Shown: positions 1 to 7,698 of the stretch, in pieces | Layout of the letters: every line of letters starts with the position of its first letter | Position numbering within the stretch: position 1 is the first letter of the stretch | Source of the DNA: an uncultured Ruminococcus sp. | GTDB lineage: Bacteria > Bacillota > Clostridia > Oscillospirales > Ruminococcaceae | DNA length: 49,175 nt | Assembly (NCBI GenBank): GCA_937907215.1 | Contig: CALESG010000114.1 | Span: 1-49,175, forward strand | Reading direction: 5' to 3' | The notes under the pieces: generated by a model | What the model was told of the DNA's origin: nothing | The model's database searches: none | The model's input: only the letters and a program-made list of their open reading frames with translations | Translations under genes and position numbers: made by a program

Positions 1-685
1 TATGTCTGAAATCGGTAAGGAAGAAGGCGCTGATATCAAGACTCTGAATGCTATTGATAAGTATCTGAACACAGACTTTGGTCTGGTACTGAATAATCCG
101 GCATTCACAAAGTACTATATCCAGTACGGTGAAATTTCCACATATCCGGGCGGATATAAGGAAAATGCAGGTATCTTTACTCATAACAATGCTTGGATCA
201 TTTGTGCAGAAGCTTATGTTGGACGTGGTGACAAGGCATTTGAGTATTATAGCAAGATCGCTCCTGCATTTACAGAAGAAACATCTGATATTCACAAGAC
301 AGAACCATATGTATATGGTCAGATGATTGGTGGTAAGGATGCTGGTTCTGATATCGGCAAGCCGGGCAACCACTTTGGTCAGGGCAAGAACTCATGGCTG
401 ACAGGTACTGCTGCATGGAACATGGTAGCTATTTCTCAGTATATCCTTGGCGTTATGCCTGATTGGGATGGTCTGAAGATCGATCCTTCCATTCCTTCTG
501 CATGGGATGGTATGACTGCTACTCGTAAGTTCCGTGGTGCTACATACAATGTAACAGTTAAGAATCCTGATCACGTATGCAAGGGCGTTAAATCTGTAAC
601 AGTAGATGGCAAGGCTATTGAAGGCAACGTTCTTCCTGTATTCCCAGAAGGCGGCGTTCATACTGTTGAAGTTGTTATGGGTTAA
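1..685 (+). CDS. Cellobiose phosphorylase (GH94), C-terminal part only
   Basis: The open frame runs in from the left edge, so the true start and most of the catalytic domain lie outside; about 227 residues are visible against roughly 800 in the family. GH94 enzymes cleave cellobiose with phosphate to glucose 1-phosphate and glucose in the cytoplasm, saving ATP. The visible part carries the C-terminal (alpha/alpha)6-barrel motifs typical of GH94: AGIFTHNNAW near residue 57, a GQMIGG segment, and FGQGKNSWLTGTAAW near residue 125, followed by the small C-terminal beta domain with the VKSVTVDGKAI pattern. The catalytic Asp is expected upstream, so activity cannot be judged here. A long-loop terminator follows. 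A cellodextrin phosphorylase of the same family is a less likely alternative. Fits with the extracellular cellulose-degrading genes further along. Confidence 0.9.
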   Translation, partial: MSEIGKEEGADIKTLNAIDKYLNTDFGLVLNNPAFTKYYIQYGEISTYPGGYKENAGIFTHNNAWIICAEAYVGRGDKAFEYYSKIAPAFTEETSDIHKTEPYVYGQMIGGKDAGSDIGKPGNHFGQGKNSWLTGTAAWNMVAISQYILGVMPDWDGLKIDPSIPSAWDGMTATRKFRGATYNVTVKNPDHVCKGVKSVTVDGKAIEGNVLPVFPEGGVHTVEVVMG

Positions 686-731
686 TAAATAGTCTTATCG
701 ATTAAAAATTAAAATTTGATTATATAAAATA

Positions 732-789
732 AAAAGATTCCGCTTTAATAATTTGTAGCGCACAATGCAGATTTGAAGCGGAATCTTTT
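732..789 (+). terminator. Terminator after cellobiose phosphorylase
   Basis: A perfect 14-bp stem (AAAAGATTCCGCTT pairing with AAGCGGAATCTTTT) closes a 30-nt loop and is followed by a T-rich run. It ends the GH94 transcript. Confidence 0.75.
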
Positions 790-905
790 GTTTTTCGGCT
801 TATTATGATAGATATTGCACAATGTTAAATTTAGGTTGATACGGTAATTATAAGATGCAGAAATAAAAAAAATTATAAAATGAATTTTAAATTATTATAT
901 ATGCC

Positions 906-934
906 TTGACAATATCGTGAAAAAAGTGTACAAT
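906..934 (+). promoter_or_regulatory. Sigma-A type promoter for the rny leader
   Basis: TTGACA at 906-911 and TACAAT at 929-934 with a 17-bp spacer, followed by an A-rich start region. Transcription would begin near 941, leaving about 410 nt before the rny start codon. Confidence 0.8.
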
Positions 935-940
935 AAAAGA

Positions 941-1350
941 GCTGTATTAAATTACAAGATATGCAATCTGTTTATAAGTTGTTTTAAAATAAACTAAAAG
1001 TTTATATAATTAAACTTTAAACAGTTGTTTTTCATTAAAAGCAGTATGTGAAGCTGGCTTGATTCATAGATTTGTGCCTGAAAAAGGGCTTTTGGCAGAG
1101 ATGCCTCATAATGCAGAAATGTAAGCAGCAATATGCTGACGTAAAATTTTCGATAAACGCCTTGATTTTAATAGGCTGGAAGTGAGGAACATACACAAAA
1201 AAACTTGCTTGTTCTCTTTTGGGTTTAGTCTTGGGCAGAGCAAAGAGGATAGGTTTACATCATATCGATGAATAAGAATAGCGGCACATACCGCCTGAAT
1301 GCTTGTATGATGATATATTAAGCAATATTATAAGGAGGTTGTGCACACAA
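941..1350 (+). promoter_or_regulatory. Long, probably structured 5' leader of rny
   Basis: This stretch has no credible ORF with a ribosome site before rny and sits between a strong promoter and the rny Shine-Dalgarno at 1332-1338. Local hairpins are visible: TGCC...AAAA/TTTT...GGCA at about 1076-1098, CAGCA-ATA-TGCTG at about 1126-1138, CTCTTT pairing with AAAGAG around 1214-1247, and GCGG/CCGC around 1280-1294. No intrinsic terminator separates it from rny. It could be an autoregulatory leader, a riboswitch-like element, or a separate small RNA read through into rny. I could not match it to 6S RNA, RNase P RNA, SRP RNA or a known riboswitch by eye. Confidence 0.45.
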
Positions 1351-2946
1351 ATGATTATTGAACTTTGGATTGCCATTTTGCTTATTGCCATTGCTCTTAT
1401 TGCCGGTTTTGCAATTGGTGCATCAATATTTAAGCAGAGTGCCTTTAATAAGGGCGTGGAAGCAGGATTTGAGCAGCGTAAACAACAGGCAGAAGCAACT
1501 ATTGGTTCAGCTGAAAAAGAAGCCGACAGAATTTTATCTGATGCTAAGAAAGATGCCGAAAGCAAAAAGAAAAGTGCCCTTGTAGAAGCCAAGGATGAAA
1601 TTCATAAGCTGCGTACTGAAGCTGAAAAGGAAATCAAAGAACGCAGAAGTGAAATTGGCAGACAAGAAAGACGTATTCAGCAGAAGGAAGAAACACTTGA
1701 TAAGAAGACAGATAATCTGGAACGCAAGGAAGATAATCTTCAAAGAAAGCTTAAGGCTGCTGAAGAAAAGCTTTCAGAAGCAGAAGCACTTAAAAATGAT
1801 CAGATGAATGTTTTGGAGCGTATATCTGAGTTTACACGTGAACAGGCAAAGGAATATATTTTAAATACTCTTGAAAATGAGCTTGTACACGAAAAGGTTG
1901 TAAAGCTTACTGCTTATGAGCAGAATCTTAAAGATGAATGCGAAGAGAAGGCAAGAAATTATATTTCACTTGCTATTGCGAAGTGTGCTGCTGATCAGGT
2001 TTCAGAAACATCTGTTTCAGTAGTAGCACTGCCAAACGATGAGATGAAGGGCAGAATAATCGGACGTGAAGGACGCAATATCCGCACATTGGAAACACTT
2101 ACAGGTGTAGATTTAATTATTGATGATACACCGGAAGCTATTACACTTTCATGTTTTGATCATGTTCGACGTGAAATCGCACGTATTGCACTTGAAAAGC
2201 TTATATCCGACGGAAGAATTCATCCAACAAAAATTGAAGAGATGGTTGAAAAGGCAAAGAAGGAAGTTGAGCATCGCATACGTCAGGAAGGTGAACGTGC
2301 TGTTCTGGAAACAAATGTACATGGCATAAACAATGAGCTTGTAAAGCTTTTGGGTAGACTTTATTATCGTACAAGTTACCGTCAAAATGTACTTAACCAC
2401 TCTATAGAAGTAGCAAAGCTTGCCGGAATTTTGGCATCAGAGCTTGGACTTGATGCAAATCTTGCACGCCGTGCAGGACTTCTACATGATATAGGCAAAG
2501 CTCTTACTGCTGAAATCGAAGGTTCTCATGTACAGATCGGTGTAGATGTATGTAAGCGTTATAATGAGAGTGAAGAAGTTATCCATGCGGTTGAAGCACA
2601 TCACAATGATGTTGAGCCTAAGACAGCTATAGCTTGTATTGTACAAGCAGCTGATGCTATTTCCGCTGCAAGACCTGCTGCAAGAAGCGAAAACTATGAA
2701 AATTATATCAAACGTCTGCAAAAGCTTGAGAGCATTTGTTCAGCATACGAAGGTGTTGAGAAGTGTTATGCTCTTCAGGCAGGACGTGAGATTCGTATTA
2801 TGGTAGTGCCGGAAATCATCAATGATGAAAAAATGGTGCTTGTTGCACGTCAGATTGCAAAACAGATTGAAACTGAAATGGATTACCCGGGTCAGATCAA
2901 GGTTAACCTTATTCGTGAAAGCCGTGTAGTTGATTACGCTAAATAA
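1351..2946 (+). CDS. rny: Ribonuclease Y
   Basis: RNase Y is the membrane-anchored endoribonuclease that starts bulk mRNA decay in many Firmicutes. The 531-residue product has the full family layout: one N-terminal membrane helix (residues 2-26), a long charged coiled coil (about 30-190), a KH domain with the GRIIGREGRN loop (about 230-240), and an HD domain whose metal residues fall in LLHDIGKA. Length matches the family. I chose ATG 1351 because AAGGAGG lies 12 nt upstream; the in-frame ATG at 1303 has no ribosome site and would put hydrophilic residues before the anchor. A strong stem-loop at 2960-2999 ends the transcript. An unusually long leader precedes it. Confidence 0.97.
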   Translation: MIIELWIAILLIAIALIAGFAIGASIFKQSAFNKGVEAGFEQRKQQAEATIGSAEKEADRILSDAKKDAESKKKSALVEAKDEIHKLRTEAEKEIKERRSEIGRQERRIQQKEETLDKKTDNLERKEDNLQRKLKAAEEKLSEAEALKNDQMNVLERISEFTREQAKEYILNTLENELVHEKVVKLTAYEQNLKDECEEKARNYISLAIAKCAADQVSETSVSVVALPNDEMKGRIIGREGRNIRTLETLTGVDLIIDDTPEAITLSCFDHVRREIARIALEKLISDGRIHPTKIEEMVEKAKKEVEHRIRQEGERAVLETNVHGINNELVKLLGRLYYRTSYRQNVLNHSIEVAKLAGILASELGLDANLARRAGLLHDIGKALTAEIEGSHVQIGVDVCKRYNESEEVIHAVEAHHNDVEPKTAIACIVQAADAISAARPAARSENYENYIKRLQKLESICSAYEGVEKCYALQAGREIRIMVVPEIINDEKMVLVARQIAKQIETEMDYPGQIKVNLIRESRVVDYAK

Positions 2947-2959
2947 AATATTTTAATGG

Positions 2960-2999
2960 ACTGCTGCGAGTTTTAAACTTTGCAGCAGTTTTTGCTTTT
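2960..2999 (+). terminator. Terminator after rny
   Basis: Stem ACTGCTGC-AG pairs with CT-GCAGCAGT around a TTTTAAA loop, followed by TTTTGCTTTT. Classic intrinsic terminator directly after the rny stop codon. Confidence 0.85.
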
Positions 3000-3008
3000 G
3001 GGAAATAA

Positions 3009-3182
3009 AGGCAACACCGCACAAAGCACGCCTGACGGCTTTGCACGCCATCTGCTTGCATATTTTCCGTCATATCGCACAAAAACTCCTTGCCATACGA
3101 CAGTATGCCTGCGTCGTTTTTATGCAATTTGACGAAAAATCTGACTGTGCATCTGCCGTACAATCCTTGTGCGGCGTTGCCT
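3009..3182. mobile_element. MITE-like palindromic element, about 174 bp
   Basis: The ends are imperfect inverted repeats: AGGCAACACCGCACAAAG on the left and CTTGTGCGGCGTTGCCT on the right. Inside, ATTTTCCGTCA...AAAAAC and GTTTTT...TGACGAAAAAT also pair, so most of the element can fold into one long hairpin around a small palindrome CATACGACAGTATG (3094-3107). It encodes nothing credible. A short derivative with the same end sequence lies at 22558-22613, and the central palindrome recurs in the element at 15126-15278. No clear target duplication is visible beyond short A/T flanks. Confidence 0.75.
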
Positions 3183-3204
3183 AAAAATAAGTTTTTAATT
3201 TCCC

Positions 3205-3233
3205 TTTACAATTTTCATGTTTTATGATATAAT
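3205..3233 (+). promoter_or_regulatory. Promoter for the zinc-ribbon membrane genes
   Basis: TTTACA at 3205-3210 and TATAAT at 3228-3233, 17-bp spacer, with a TG one base upstream of the -10 (extended -10). It lies just downstream of the palindromic element. Confidence 0.75.
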
Positions 3234-3275
3234 GTTAAATATAAATTTATATTATAGGATATGGGAGATGCTTTT

Positions 3276-3731
3276 ATGCCTGGTATAGTATACTGTCCCC
3301 AATGTGGTGCTGTGGCAGAGGGTGGTACAGTAAAATGCAGCTGTTGTGGTGCCGATATTGGTAATAAACAGAATCAGCAGCCGAGTTTTGGATATTTTCC
3401 ACCTAATCAAAATCAGACAAATATGTTTGATCAACAGAAGAATTTTAATCAAGGAAATAATCCGCAGCCTTTGCAATATGAAAATTATAATCAGTATGTA
3501 AAAAATGATGGCGCTTATAATGGCTGCGCCATAACCGGTATGATTTTTGGTATTCTTTCTATTGTGCTGTGTTGTACAATGTGGTCTGATTTGTTGATAA
3601 GTGCTGTCGGTATTGTGCTTTCGATAATTGGACTTAAGAGTTATCAATATAAAGGCTGTTCTATAGCCGGTTTGGTTTGCTCTATTATCGGACTGCTTAT
3701 GTCCTTGATGATTCTTTTTGTAATTGTTTAG
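3276..3731 (+). CDS. Zinc-ribbon protein with two C-terminal membrane helices (DUF4190-like)
   Basis: A 151-residue protein with an N-terminal zinc ribbon (CPQCG near residue 7 and CSCCG near residue 23), a low-complexity linker rich in Asn, Gln and Pro (about 33-80), and a C-terminal hairpin of two hydrophobic helices with the small-residue pattern (GMIFGILSIVLCC, then SIAGLVCSIIGLL) seen in DUF4190 proteins. The start at 3276 is preferred over ATG 3261 because GGGAG lies 8 nt upstream of it. It is followed 144 bp later by a longer protein of the same design and then by a lipoprotein, so the three probably form one envelope-related group. The function of this family is unknown; an anchored sensor or scaffold is a guess. 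Confidence 0.8.
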   Translation: MPGIVYCPQCGAVAEGGTVKCSCCGADIGNKQNQQPSFGYFPPNQNQTNMFDQQKNFNQGNNPQPLQYENYNQYVKNDGAYNGCAITGMIFGILSIVLCCTMWSDLLISAVGIVLSIIGLKSYQYKGCSIAGLVCSIIGLLMSLMILFVIV

Positions 3732-3803
3732 ACAATATAGGACGAATTTCATTAAGCTTTGGATTTAATAAAATTATTTAAATAATTTTATAGTCGCTTT
3801 TAT

Positions 3804-3852
3804 AGCTATATCTTTTACCGTGCAGATATAGCTTAAAAATAAAATTTTTTTT
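3804..3852 (+). terminator. Possible terminator between the two zinc-ribbon genes
   Basis: Perfect stem AGCTATATCT/AGATATAGCT around a 10-nt loop, then an A-run and eight or more T residues. The stem is A/T-rich, so it may be only partly efficient and allow read-through to the next gene. Confidence 0.5.
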
Positions 3853-3875
3853 AGCGGTAGAAATGGAGAGTATTT

Positions 3876-4601
3876 ATGTCTATGAAATCAGTATGTCCGC
3901 AGTGTGGTATGTCTATGGATGAAAAGGTGGATTTTTGTCCTACTTGCGGAAGCAAAATGAATGTGATCGATGAGCCATCTAAAACTTTTGAAAATAATAA
4001 TGATATGAACAATACATATGGCTCAGAAAACAATTCTGCAAATAATTCCTCTGCATCAAACAATGAACAAAATTCTGACGGCAATCCTGCTTTAAATGCT
4101 GCTATGAATAACAGCAGTCCTGATTTGGATTCTGTCATGAACAATGGCAATAATAATTTTAATAATGCACAAAACAGTCAACAAAATGCAGGCAATGGAG
4201 TACCTCCTATACCGCCTGTATATAATAATCAGCCGAATATGAATATGGGCAATGGGAATATTCCGCCAATTCAGCCTGTTATGAACATGAATATGACTTC
4301 TCAGTCTCAGCCGAATAAGCCGGCAGATACAATGGCTCTTGTAGGCATGATTTTAGGTATTGTTTCACTCTGTCTTTGCTGCTTTAATCTTCTTGATATT
4401 CCGGTTGCAATTGCTGGTTTGGTGCTTGGTATTCTTGGCGTTAAAAGTACTAAGAGAAAAGGTATGGCAATTGCCGGTATAGTATGTTCCGCTATTGCTG
4501 TTCTGCTTTGTATATCTGTATTTATAAACGGATTAGAATACAGCTCACAAGTAGATGATTTGGAAGATATTCTTAGAGAATTTGAATATATGTATGATTA
4601 A
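3876..4601 (+). CDS. Zinc-ribbon protein with DUF4190-like membrane hairpin, long Asn-rich linker
   Basis: A 241-residue relative of the preceding gene. Residues 6-27 form a zinc ribbon (CPQCG and CPTCG). Residues 30-150 are low complexity, dominated by Asn, Gln, Met, Ser and Pro and probably disordered. Residues 158-210 form two hydrophobic helices with small-residue patterns (GMILGIVSLCLCC; AIAGIVCSAIAVLL) typical of DUF4190. An acidic tail follows. A GGAGAG ribosome site lies 6 nt before the ATG. The following lipoprotein starts 20 bp after its stop, suggesting cotranscription. The topology suggests a ribbon and linker on one side of the membrane. I know of no established function; the low-complexity linker is much longer than in the first copy. 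Confidence 0.8.
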   Translation: MSMKSVCPQCGMSMDEKVDFCPTCGSKMNVIDEPSKTFENNNDMNNTYGSENNSANNSSASNNEQNSDGNPALNAAMNNSSPDLDSVMNNGNNNFNNAQNSQQNAGNGVPPIPPVYNNQPNMNMGNGNIPPIQPVMNMNMTSQSQPNKPADTMALVGMILGIVSLCLCCFNLLDIPVAIAGLVLGILGVKSTKRKGMAIAGIVCSAIAVLLCISVFINGLEYSSQVDDLEDILREFEYMYD

Positions 4602-4621
4602 ATAAAATTTGGAGAGATGTT

Positions 4622-5596
4622 ATGTGTTTTAAAAGAGCAATAATATTGTTAATCTCAATTTGTATGGTGCTATTTATTACTGCCTGCAATAACAGCGGTG
4701 GTGATTACGGTGAACATTTGGAGGTGCTTATCAATGAACATGATAAAATCACTCCTGAAACTGCAAAGGTAACCACTGCTGTTAAAACAACTACATCAGA
4801 AGCAGCAGCAACTGAAATGGAAAAAATAGAAAAGCAGACTGAGGCTAAAACTATCAGAACGATGCCTGTTGTAACTGCTAAGAAGCCTGTTGTAAATACT
4901 AAGAAGCCTGCTGCTACTAAAGCGAAACCGGTTGTAACCACTAAAGCAAAAAAGACAACAGTTGCAACTACTGAAACTACTGAAACTACTATTACAGAAA
5001 CGGAAGAACCAACTACAGAGGCATTAAGAACTACTATAGATGTAGGCTTAAATGACACTCCGGCAGTGGAACTTATAAAGTTGTCCTTGTCAGAAATAGT
5101 TGCACTTACAGGTGGAAATTATACATTAAATGTATTAGATGGTTATGCTCCTATATGTTATATTGAAAGTGAAAGTGTATTTCCCGGAATGCGTTTCTAT
5201 ACTAATATACCGGAAGTTGGATATAGCGTTAGTTATAGTGAAGTGACCGATCCTGATATAATATCCAATTTGGAAAATGGACAGTATTCGCTTGATGTAA
5301 TTGAAGTTGGCGGAAGTGCCAATATTACTTCTGATATTAATGCTTCTATGACATATGCTGAATGTACTGAACATCTTGGGGAGCAGCAATGTTATGGAGC
5401 TACAGGAGGATATTGCAGCGGAGCTGTTAGTGCTTTGGGCTTTGATTATGTAGAATCAGGCATCATAATTTATTTCAATTTTGAAATCTCTCATTCTGAT
5501 CTGTGCGATGCTAATTATGGAAAAATTTTTTCTCATGAAGAAATGATGGAGAGAAACCCAAGGCTTACGAATACAGTTTTAAGAAAAGATAACTGA
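4622..5596 (+). CDS. Predicted lipoprotein with Lys/Thr-rich linker and unknown C-terminal domain
   Basis: The 324-residue product starts with a lipoprotein signal peptide (hydrophobic core, then ITAC with the lipid-accepting Cys at 22). Residues about 40-145 are a low-complexity linker rich in Thr, Lys, Ala and Val with repeats such as KKPVV and KKPAA and runs of TETTETT, much like the cell-wall-spanning linkers of ruminococcal surface proteins. The C-terminal ~170 residues (about 150-324) form a folded domain that I do not recognise, containing five Cys that could pair outside the cell. Start supported by GGAGAG 5 nt upstream. It lies 20 bp after the zinc-ribbon gene and before a bidirectional terminator, so it ends this cluster. 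Probably exposed on the cell surface. Confidence 0.75.
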   Translation: MCFKRAIILLISICMVLFITACNNSGGDYGEHLEVLINEHDKITPETAKVTTAVKTTTSEAAATEMEKIEKQTEAKTIRTMPVVTAKKPVVNTKKPAATKAKPVVTTKAKKTTVATTETTETTITETEEPTTEALRTTIDVGLNDTPAVELIKLSLSEIVALTGGNYTLNVLDGYAPICYIESESVFPGMRFYTNIPEVGYSVSYSEVTDPDIISNLENGQYSLDVIEVGGSANITSDINASMTYAECTEHLGEQQCYGATGGYCSGAVSALGFDYVESGIIIYFNFEISHSDLCDANYGKIFSHEEMMERNPRLTNTVLRKDN

Positions 5597-5616
5597 TCTG
5601 ATATAATTTATAAAAA

Positions 5617-5655
5617 TAAAACGCTGTGGCTGCTTGACTTCCATAGCGTTTTGGT
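5617..5655. terminator. Bidirectional terminator between convergent genes
   Basis: AAAACGCTGTGG pairs with CCATAGCGTTTT around an 11-nt loop; A-tract on one side and T-tract on the other let it serve both the lipoprotein gene (plus) and rlmH (minus). Confidence 0.85.
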
Positions 5656-5667
5656 TTATCAAAATTT

Positions 5668-6144
5668 TTATTTATGATACTTGCTTCCGGTTTGTATCTG
5701 GTAACTTCTGTATATCTGTTCATAGAGCATTACCCTTGCAAGTTGATGTGGAAATGTCATAGGTGACATGGAGAGCTTTAGATCTGCTCTTCTTTTCACT
5801 TCATCAGATAATCCATATGAGCTGCCTATTATAAATGTGACTGTACTGTCACCAGAAAGCCCAATTGACTGTATCTTTTCCGAAAGAGCCACACTGTCAA
5901 TTAGTTTGCCTTCTATGCACATAGCGATAACATAGCCTTTTGCTTTCTTTAAAAGCTGCTGTCCTTCTTTTTCAAGGGCAGCTGCTATTTCTTTTTCAGA
6001 TGCATTTTCAGGTAGTTTAATTGGTTCAAACTCTATGCATTTAAATGTACAATAACGTGACAGCCTTTTTTCATATTCTGCCGCAGCGTCACGAAGATAT
6101 TTTTCCTTGAGTTTGCCGTAAGCAAGTATTTGTATTGTCTGCAT
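5668..6144 (-). CDS. rlmH: 23S rRNA (pseudouridine1915-N3)-methyltransferase RlmH
   Basis: RlmH is the SPOUT-family enzyme that methylates pseudouridine 1915 in helix 69 of 23S rRNA, acting on the assembled 70S ribosome. The 158-residue product matches the usual length (about 155-160). Visible family features are the N-terminal ILAYGKLKEKY, the SAM-binding knot with FIIGSSYGLSDEVK (IGGxxG-type region) and the C-terminal RVMLYEQIYRSYQI, ending in KYHK. The start at 6144 follows a GGCGG-type ribosome site and shares one base with the stop codon of the upstream MBL gene (TAATG), so the two are translationally coupled. The longer in-frame extension upstream lies inside the neighbouring gene and is not used. 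Confidence 0.96.
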   Translation of the reverse strand: MQTIQILAYGKLKEKYLRDAAAEYEKRLSRYCTFKCIEFEPIKLPENASEKEIAAALEKEGQQLLKKAKGYVIAMCIEGKLIDSVALSEKIQSIGLSGDSTVTFIIGSSYGLSDEVKRRADLKLSMSPMTFPHQLARVMLYEQIYRSYQIQTGSKYHK

Positions 6145-6932
6145 TAAAAAATCACCGCCGTTTTTAATCCGTATTGTCCTGCAACGTATAAAAGATAGTC
6201 TGTTCCACACTGATATTTTTCGTCAATGCATTCTCTGACAGTCTTTTCCGCAAGGTGTGGAGTGTTATTTTCCTGACTAAGATGTCCAAGTACAATACGT
6301 GTTGTGCCTTTATCTATAAGACGCAGTGCTTCTTCAGCACAGCTTATATTTGATAAATGTCCATCAGACCCTGCTATTCTTGATTTTAGATAAAAAGGAT
6401 ACGAACTGTTTTTCAGCATTACAGGGTCATAATTTGATTCTAAAAGAACAAGGTCGCTTCCAATTACCGCATTATGTACATCATCTGTAATATGCCCTAA
6501 ATCGGTACAGATCGAACACACTCTTTCTTCCGGTGTTTCTATTCTAAATCCGCAGCTGCCTTCCGCATCGTGATCTGTTGGAAATGCCTTTACAGAAAAG
6601 CTGCCTATATTTTCGGCGTTTTCATAGAATATACCGCCAAAGTTTTGATCAGAAATATGACCGCATTCCAGCAATGTACTCATTGTTTCTTCAGTAGCAT
6701 ATACTTTTGCGTTTAATTTTTTGCATAATACACGCAGACCTCTTATATGGTCAATATGAGAATGAGTTATAAGTATACCTGAAATAGATTCATTAGAAAT
6801 ATTATGAGCTTCTAGTGACGTGATTATCTGCTTGCAAGACACACCGGCATCTATAAGCAAAGAATTACTGCCGGAACGTACTACAGAGGCATTTCCCTTG
6901 CTGCCGCTGAAGAGTGAGTAGAAACGTGACAT
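6144..6932 (-). CDS. MBL-fold metallo-hydrolase, YycJ/WalJ type
   Basis: A 262-residue metallo-beta-lactamase-fold protein. The diagnostic metal motif HSHIDH lies near residue 57, and the N-terminal FSGSKGNASVV and the conserved LGHLSQENN near residue 220 are typical of the YycJ/WalJ branch, related to 5'-3' exonuclease-like hydrolases and often found near walRK or rlmH in Firmicutes. Here it overlaps rlmH by one base, the familiar walJ-rlmH pairing, but walRK is not in the window. The biological substrate in this group is not firmly settled. No promoter stands out in the 35-bp gap to the transporter operon upstream; cotranscription is possible. Confidence 0.88.
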   Translation of the reverse strand: MSRFYSLFSGSKGNASVVRSGSNSLLIDAGVSCKQIITSLEAHNISNESISGILITHSHIDHIRGLRVLCKKLNAKVYATEETMSTLLECGHISDQNFGGIFYENAENIGSFSVKAFPTDHDAEGSCGFRIETPEERVCSICTDLGHITDDVHNAVIGSDLVLLESNYDPVMLKNSSYPFYLKSRIAGSDGHLSNISCAEEALRLIDKGTTRIVLGHLSQENNTPHLAEKTVRECIDEKYQCGTDYLLYVAGQYGLKTAVIF

Positions 6933-6967
6933 TTTTGACCTCCGGATATTTTGAATTCTGTATTCTA

Positions 6968-7696
6968 TTAAACATAAGACTCAAGCTTAGTGGAATCCTT
7001 CTTTTTATTATTTATTTTATAAATTTTTGATTGACGAACAACATTATTAACGCCCTTATATGACAGGATACGTGCCAATAATGAGATAACTACTGCTGCA
7101 ATGAATACTCCAATTATAATCATGTTACTATCAGAAAGTTCAATTTGATAGTCATATATTACGCATGAAACAGCCGTATAACAAGCAGAAGATACACCAT
7201 AAGTTAAAATAGAAATCACAATGCTTAGAACTCTGCCGGTAATACCATAAAATTTAAATCCAGTTCTTATATTTAAATAAAACACAACATATGAAGCTGC
7301 GTAAATAATCAGCATAGCTGCCATCTTTAGAAGAATGGCATATCCAAGATGACAAGCTGCCATAACTATAATATCAATTATAATTACGCTGAGAAAGGCA
7401 GCATCTATAAATGTCATCATTTGTATAGATGACTTATCAAGCTTAATAGGCATTGCAGTAAGGAGCTTATAATAATTTACATAGTTTGAAGCAATAATAC
7501 TTACAAATAAAACAGGTATTATCGAGAAGAAAGTGTTTGCGGGATACCAAAATTCGCCATTCAAAAGTGCCATATCATATCCAAAAATAGCGTTAATAAT
7601 ATTTATCGCAGATTCTATCAGTATAAAAACCGGAAAGAAACTTCCTATCTCCATAAGGTTTATACTTAATATCATCGATTTGATGCTTTTAATCAT
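6968..7696 (-). CDS. ABC-2 type membrane protein of a GntR-linked transporter
   Basis: A 242-residue integral membrane protein with about six predicted helices and no soluble domain. It is the last gene of a four-gene minus-strand operon (GntR regulator, ATPase, membrane protein, membrane protein), the layout of YtrA-type antibiotic or peptide ABC exporters. Start at 7696 is set by AAGGAGG a few bases upstream, inside the end of the previous gene; the longer frame to 7720 lacks a ribosome site. The gap to the previous stop codon is 2 bp. It is not clearly homologous to a named permease by eye, so the substrate is unknown; context is the main evidence. Confidence 0.7.
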   Translation of the reverse strand: MIKSIKSMILSINLMEIGSFFPVFILIESAINIINAIFGYDMALLNGEFWYPANTFFSIIPVLFVSIIASNYVNYYKLLTAMPIKLDKSSIQMMTFIDAAFLSVIIIDIIVMAACHLGYAILLKMAAMLIIYAASYVVFYLNIRTGFKFYGITGRVLSIVISILTYGVSSACYTAVSCVIYDYQIELSDSNMIIIGVFIAAVVISLLARILSYKGVNNVVRQSKIYKINNKKKDSTKLESYV

Positions 7697-7698
7697 TT

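Noticed and set aside
1108..1142. SRP RNA-like AAGCAGCA segment in the rny leader
   Set aside because: The GGAA tetraloop and the flanking conserved helix 8 pairing of bacterial SRP RNA are missing.
941..1350. 6S RNA or RNase P RNA in the rny leader
   Set aside because: No closing stem joining both ends, none of the conserved RNase P core motifs, and no terminator.
1303..1350. Upstream ATG start for RNase Y
   Set aside because: No ribosome site; the AAGGAGG at 1332-1338 serves ATG 1351, which also places the membrane anchor at the N-terminus.
2939..3163. Minus-strand ORF inside the 3.0-3.2 kb element
   Set aside because: Lies in the palindromic element, has no ribosome site and no recognisable protein features.
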